Positions 6,759 to 9,649 of a stretch of 9,649 nt of DNA are shown piece by piece. The position numbers and the translations under genes are program-made. Origin of the DNA: Simkania negevensis. Its GTDB lineage: Bacteria > Chlamydiota > Chlamydiia > Chlamydiales > Simkaniaceae. The stretch spans positions 1 to 9,649 of the forward strand of contig JACPWA010000107.1 in the NCBI GenBank assembly GCA_016191565.1, written 5' to 3'. Numbering within the stretch: the stretch's first letter is position 1; every line of letters begins with the position of its first letter. Under the pieces are notes generated by a model. It was not told the origin of the DNA and searched no databases. It was given only the letters and a program-made list of their open reading frames with translations.

Positions 6759-9035
6759 TTATATATCTAAGTCTTTAATCGCAAGAGCACGCGATTGAAT
6801 AAATTGACGGCGAGGAGCCACCTCATCACCCATCAGCATTGTAAACATTAGGTCAGCTGCTACTGCATCGGGCATGGTCACTTGAATCAGTGTTCTCTTG
6901 GACGGATCCATGGTGGTTTCCCAAAGCTGATCAGCATTCATCTCTCCAAGACCCTTATATCTTTGGATCTCCATCCCTTTGCGCCCATTTGTCCGAAGGT
7001 GTTCCATGAGCTCTTTTAGGGTATAGATCGAAGTAGCATTTTTCTCCTCATCAATCACATCGAGAAGTTTTCCTTCCGCAATCATATACTGATTAAACCC
7101 GAAATTAAAAAGAGCGAGTTTCCTTTGGATTTCTGCAAGAACTTCTTTTTCATAAAGTTCGATAAAGGTGAGCGACTTTGGATGAAAGGTTTTGAGTTCT
7201 TCTGTTTGCTCTTCAACTGGAGTCGAAGCGAGCCTCTCATCATGTTTCTCTTTCTGTAGCCTTTCATGATGAGTCCGAAGCTCTCTAAATTCCTCATCTG
7301 AATAGACAAATTTACTTTCTCCTTCAATACGAGCCAAGTAGCGAGGAAGGAGCCCTTCAGGACTTCTAAGAGACAAAAACTCTCTAAAAGGGATCCCTTT
7401 TCTTTCAATCGAAGCGATGATCTGCTCCATTTCTAAAATGGGATAAAGGAGGTTTTTAACTTCATCCTTCTCTAGAGCTTGATTATGAGAAGCAAGATGA
7501 ATCGAAATATCGCTCACCCCCAAATTGAGGAGGTACTCATCCATCTCTCTTTCAGAATGAATGTAGCGGCTAATCTTTTTCCGTTTCACCCGATAGAGAG
7601 GAGGGCGGGCAATATAGACAAAGTTATTTTCAATAAGTGCAGGCATATGGCGGTAGAAGAAAGTGAGAAGAAGGGTCCGAATATGAGAGCCGTCAACATC
7701 TGCGTCGGTCATGATAATGATTCGATGGTAGCGGAGTTTTTCCAAGCTAAAATTATCAGCTCCTATCCCGCAACCAAAGGCAGACACCATCTTTCCTACC
7801 TCTTCGTTTTGAAGGATTTTTTGGAGACGTGCTTTTTCCACGTTGAGGATCTTTCCTCGGATTGGTAAAATCGCTTGAAAACGACGATCTCGACCAAGCT
7901 TTGCTGATCCTCCCGCAGAGTCTCCTTCAACAATATAGATCTCACATTTGGCCGAGGTTACTTCACTATTTCCTAACCTCTGCTTAGTTTGCCCTTCAAA
8001 CTGAGGATTGGCCACTTTAATAGATATAACCGCAGTGAGTCCCTCTCTCATATCTTCACCGCTGACAGCTACCTTCGCATTTTTGAGAAGATTATTGTTT
8101 TTGATGTACTGATTAAGTGACCTTGTTAAAGCGGTGGAAAAACCGGTGACATGGGTTCCCCCGTATTTAGTAGAGATATTATTAACATAGGAATAGAGAG
8201 CCTCGGTATAGGTGTCATTCCATTGCATGGCTACTTCAAATTCGATCGGACCATCATGAAGTTCCTTGCTTCCATGAACATAGATAGGCTTTGGAAAAAG
8301 AAGCTGTTTATTTTGATTAAGATAGGAAACAAAAGAGGAGATTCCTCCTTCATATCTGAACACTACCTCCTCATGATCTGTTTTCCTCTCGTCTTTGAAG
8401 AGGATCTCGATCCCTTTATTTAAAAAGGCAAGCTCGCGCAGTCTATTCAAGAGAATATTGTAATCGAATTCGGTAACGCTAAAGATCTGCTCATCGGGAA
8501 TGAAATGAACCCTTGTTCCTTTTTTCTCTGTTGCTTCCATCTCTTTTAGAGGTTCAGCAACTTTTCCTCTGTGGAACACCATCCGGTGTACTTTTCCACC
8601 GGAGAAAACATCTACTTCAAGTTTTTTAGAAAGAGCATTCACGCAGGAAACCACTACGCCGTGAAGACCACCAGAAACTTTATAGGTTTTCTTGTCAAAC
8701 TTGCCTCCCGCATGAAGAATAGTCATTACCACTTCTAAAGCAGAAACATCACGCCCTTGTTTCTTTGATTCCTTTTCATGCTTGCCAATCGGAATGCCTC
8801 GACCATTATCTTCAACAGCAACAGAACCATCTTTATGCAAGATCACTTCGATCCGATTGCAATATCCAGCCATCGCTTCATCGATGCAGTTATCAACTAC
8901 CTCGTAAACAAGCTGGTGAAGTCCTGAGACCTGGGTATCTCCAATATACATTCCAGGGCGTTCTCTGACCGCTTGGAGCCCTTCCAAGACGGTAATCGAA
9001 CTTGCATCATATTCTTGCTGTTTGGTCATTGTCAT
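6759..9035 (-). CDS. gyrB: DNA gyrase subunit B
   Basis: The 758-residue ATPase/TOPRIM gyrase subunit. The GHKL domain shows E45-V-V-D-N49 (E. coli Glu42 and Asn46), D76-N-G-R-G-I-P, and [16 protein letters not shown] at 121-136. The TOPRIM domain has [11 protein letters not shown] at 369-379, [11 protein letters not shown] at 391-401 and D444-A-D-V-D-G-S-H. The C-terminal [10 protein letters not shown] lies at 691-700. The protein is longer than the 630-650-residue Gram-positive type because of an insert between about 490 and 650, roughly where E. coli GyrB carries its insert. One oddity is Val128 in place of the nearly invariant Gly of G-L-H-G-V-G (E. coli Gly119). ATG 9035 or ATG 9029 could be used; the AGGA just upstream is spaced better for the latter. 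It lies 22 bp before gyrA and 53 bp after the DUF721 gene. Confidence 0.96.
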   Translation of the reverse strand: MTMTKQQEYDASSITVLEGLQAVRERPGMYIGDTQVSGLHQLVYEVVDNCIDEAMAGYCNRIEVILHKDGSVAVEDNGRGIPIGKHEKESKKQGRDVSALEVVMTILHAGGKFDKKTYKVSGGLHGVVVSCVNALSKKLEVDVFSGGKVHRMVFHRGKVAEPLKEMEATEKKGTRVHFIPDEQIFSVTEFDYNILLNRLRELAFLNKGIEILFKDERKTDHEEVVFRYEGGISSFVSYLNQNKQLLFPKPIYVHGSKELHDGPIEFEVAMQWNDTYTEALYSYVNNISTKYGGTHVTGFSTALTRSLNQYIKNNNLLKNAKVAVSGEDMREGLTAVISIKVANPQFEGQTKQRLGNSEVTSAKCEIYIVEGDSAGGSAKLGRDRRFQAILPIRGKILNVEKARLQKILQNEEVGKMVSAFGCGIGADNFSLEKLRYHRIIIMTDADVDGSHIRTLLLTFFYRHMPALIENNFVYIARPPLYRVKRKKISRYIHSEREMDEYLLNLGVSDISIHLASHNQALEKDEVKNLLYPILEMEQIIASIERKGIPFREFLSLRSPEGLLPRYLARIEGESKFVYSDEEFRELRTHHERLQKEKHDERLASTPVEEQTEELKTFHPKSLTFIELYEKEVLAEIQRKLALFNFGFNQYMIAEGKLLDVIDEEKNATSIYTLKELMEHLRTNGRKGMEIQRYKGLGEMNADQLWETTMDPSKRTLIQVTMPDAVAADLMFTMLMGDEVAPRRQFIQSRALAIKDLDI

Positions 9036-9088
9036 ACTATCCTAATTATTTTGCTTACTTGATTTAAGACTACCTAAAAAATTACATA

Positions 9089-9412
9089 CTAGCCAATTCT
9101 AAAGAGAATGTTTTGGATATTAAGGGAAGGAAACCTCTTTCTCAATCTACTCAAAAGACGAGGACGTTCGTGCTGAGAAAGTAAACTATAAAGAGTGGAA
9201 TTATGCACTTCTACTTTTAAAAACCCATTTTCAAATGACTTCGCACAGGTCATCTTCGCAATTTGCTCGCCTACAATTTCACTCCAACAAGATAGCACTT
9301 GATCAGGCCTCTGCTTTATTTTGAGATCTATCTCTCCTAAAAGCTTTGGGAGGATTTCTTGAACTGATCTATTTGTAGGCGCAGTGGCGCTCCTTTTTTT
9401 CTCTTTCTTCAT
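9089..9412 (-). CDS. DUF721 / DciA-like protein
   Basis: A 107-residue protein with the DUF721 (DciA) pattern. A basic N-terminus is followed by the domain at about 33-106: W43-S-E-I-V-G-E-Q-I-A, then a strand and loop with G-F-L-K-V-E-V, N-S-T-L-Y-S-L-L-S at 72-80, and I-Q-N-I-L-F-R-I-G at the end. DciA proteins interact with and help load the replicative helicase DnaB in bacteria lacking DnaC or DnaI. Placement directly before gyrB recurs in many bacteria and, from memory, as CT191 in C. trachomatis. It is first in the minus-strand operon. Its ATG has only a weak site (TAGG four bases upstream). The family is well supported; helicase loading in this organism is inferred. Confidence 0.82.
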   Translation of the reverse strand: MKKEKKRSATAPTNRSVQEILPKLLGEIDLKIKQRPDQVLSCWSEIVGEQIAKMTCAKSFENGFLKVEVHNSTLYSLLSQHERPRLLSRLRKRFPSLNIQNILFRIG

Positions 9413-9440
9413 CCGACCTATAAACCTTAAGAAAATCCCA

Positions 9441-9470
9441 ACTATATGAGATCAATTGTCAAAAGTGCAA
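9441..9470 (-). promoter_or_regulatory. Candidate promoter of the dciA-gyrB-gyrA-tmk-holB operon
   Basis: On the minus strand TTGCAC (rc of 9465-9470) is followed after 18 bases by TATAGT (rc of 9441-9446), a 5 of 6 match to the -10 consensus. Transcription would start about 20-25 bases before the DUF721 ATG. A perfect TTGACA (rc of 9457-9462) is also present, but 16-18 bases downstream of it there is only a poor -10 box. The weak -35 makes this tentative. Confidence 0.35.
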
Positions 9471-9495
9471 GCTTTTCTCTCATTTAAAATTAGAT
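9471..9495. other. Short spacer between operon promoter and palindrome
   Basis: Nothing recognisable is seen here. It separates the candidate operon promoter from the long palindrome that fills the right edge. Confidence 0.4.
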
Positions 9496-9649
9496 CTCTT
9501 TCGATATTCGCTTTGCTTGGAAAAATGATGAGTTTTGAGCAGATCTAAAAAACGATTTTGAAGGCAATGTGGGAACACATGGCTGAAAAATCGGTTTTTA
9601 GAGATGACAAAAATCTTCATTTTAACGAGTAAATGGAATTTCGAAAGAG
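9496..9649. repeat. Long imperfect palindrome, MITE-like hairpin element, reaching the window edge
   Basis: Two arms of about 75 bases fold back on each other around a GGAA centre (9572-9575). The outer ends pair as CTCTTTCGATATTC (9496-9509) with GAATTTCGAAAGAG (9636-9649), 13 of 14. Further in, AAAATGA (9522-9528) pairs with 9617-9623, CTAAAAA and CGATTTT (9545-9559) pair with the strand near 9587-9601, and ATGTG (9567-9571) pairs with CACAT (9576-9580). My hand alignment gives about 58 complementary positions of 74, with two short bulges. The right arm may continue past the window. No gene is supported inside; a 46-codon minus frame (9480-9620) and a short plus frame ending in TAA at 9630-9632 are probably by-products of the repeat. 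The form suits a non-autonomous MITE-like repeat or a transcript-level hairpin; copy number is unknown. Confidence 0.6.

Noticed and set aside
4067..8968. Several plus-strand frames of 60-129 codons opposite tmk, gyrA and gyrB
   Set aside because: They are antisense to strongly conserved genes, with no family resemblance and no translation signals.
9457..9462. Perfect TTGACA as the -35 of the gyrase operon
   Set aside because: No reasonable -10 box lies 16-18 bases downstream; the overlapping TTGCAC with TATAGT fits better.
9480..9620. A 46-codon minus-strand small protein gene
   Set aside because: It lies almost entirely in the palindrome, has no ribosome binding site, and its sequence is set by the inverted repeat.
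1..9649. CRISPR arrays, tRNA or rRNA genes, intact transposase
   Set aside because: No regularly spaced direct repeats, no cloverleaf-like or rRNA-like sequence and no transposase motifs were found on reading both strands.

Overview
The window comes from a member of the Chlamydiota. From about 2681 to 9412, on the minus strand, it carries dciA-like (DUF721), gyrB, gyrA, tmk and holB in that order. From memory this matches the CT191-CT187 cluster of Chlamydia trachomatis. The GyrA protein, especially its breakage-reunion domain, reads as closely chlamydial. The moderately AT-rich composition and an accessory toxin-antitoxin locus suggest an environmental (amoeba- or arthropod-associated) lineage rather than Chlamydia itself; that refinement is inference.

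Layout. 1-720 is scrambled accessory DNA: an unrecognised open edge, a truncated YccF-domain gene (+), and an unrecognised reading frame on the opposite strand that runs into it. 707-880 is an extremely AT-rich spacer; one 90-base stretch has only three G/C. 881-1096 encodes a peptide that aligns with the hipS product further right and looks like the remnant of a second copy. 1125-1220 holds a promoter flanked by two matching inverted-repeat operators. 1228-2688 is a complete three-gene hipB-hipS-hipT operon, a split-HipA (HipBST-type) system with intact kinase residues. Its last codons overlap the end of holB, which converges from the right. 2681-9412 is the replication operon. 9413-9649 has a candidate promoter for that operon and then a long near-perfect palindrome (9496 to the window end) resembling a MITE-like hairpin repeat.

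How the genes work together. The minus-strand operon supplies chromosome replication: a helicase-loader-type protein, both gyrase subunits, dTMP kinase for dTTP supply, and the clamp-loader delta-prime subunit. tmk and holB overlap their upstream neighbours and so are probably translationally coupled. The plus-strand hipBST genes are also overlapped and coupled. HipB should repress the promoter through the two operators, HipS should neutralise HipT, and HipT should be a serine/threonine kinase. In E. coli HipBST the target is tryptophanyl-tRNA synthetase. If that held here, the module would connect to tryptophan limitation, the classic trigger of chlamydial persistence. That link is a hypothesis.
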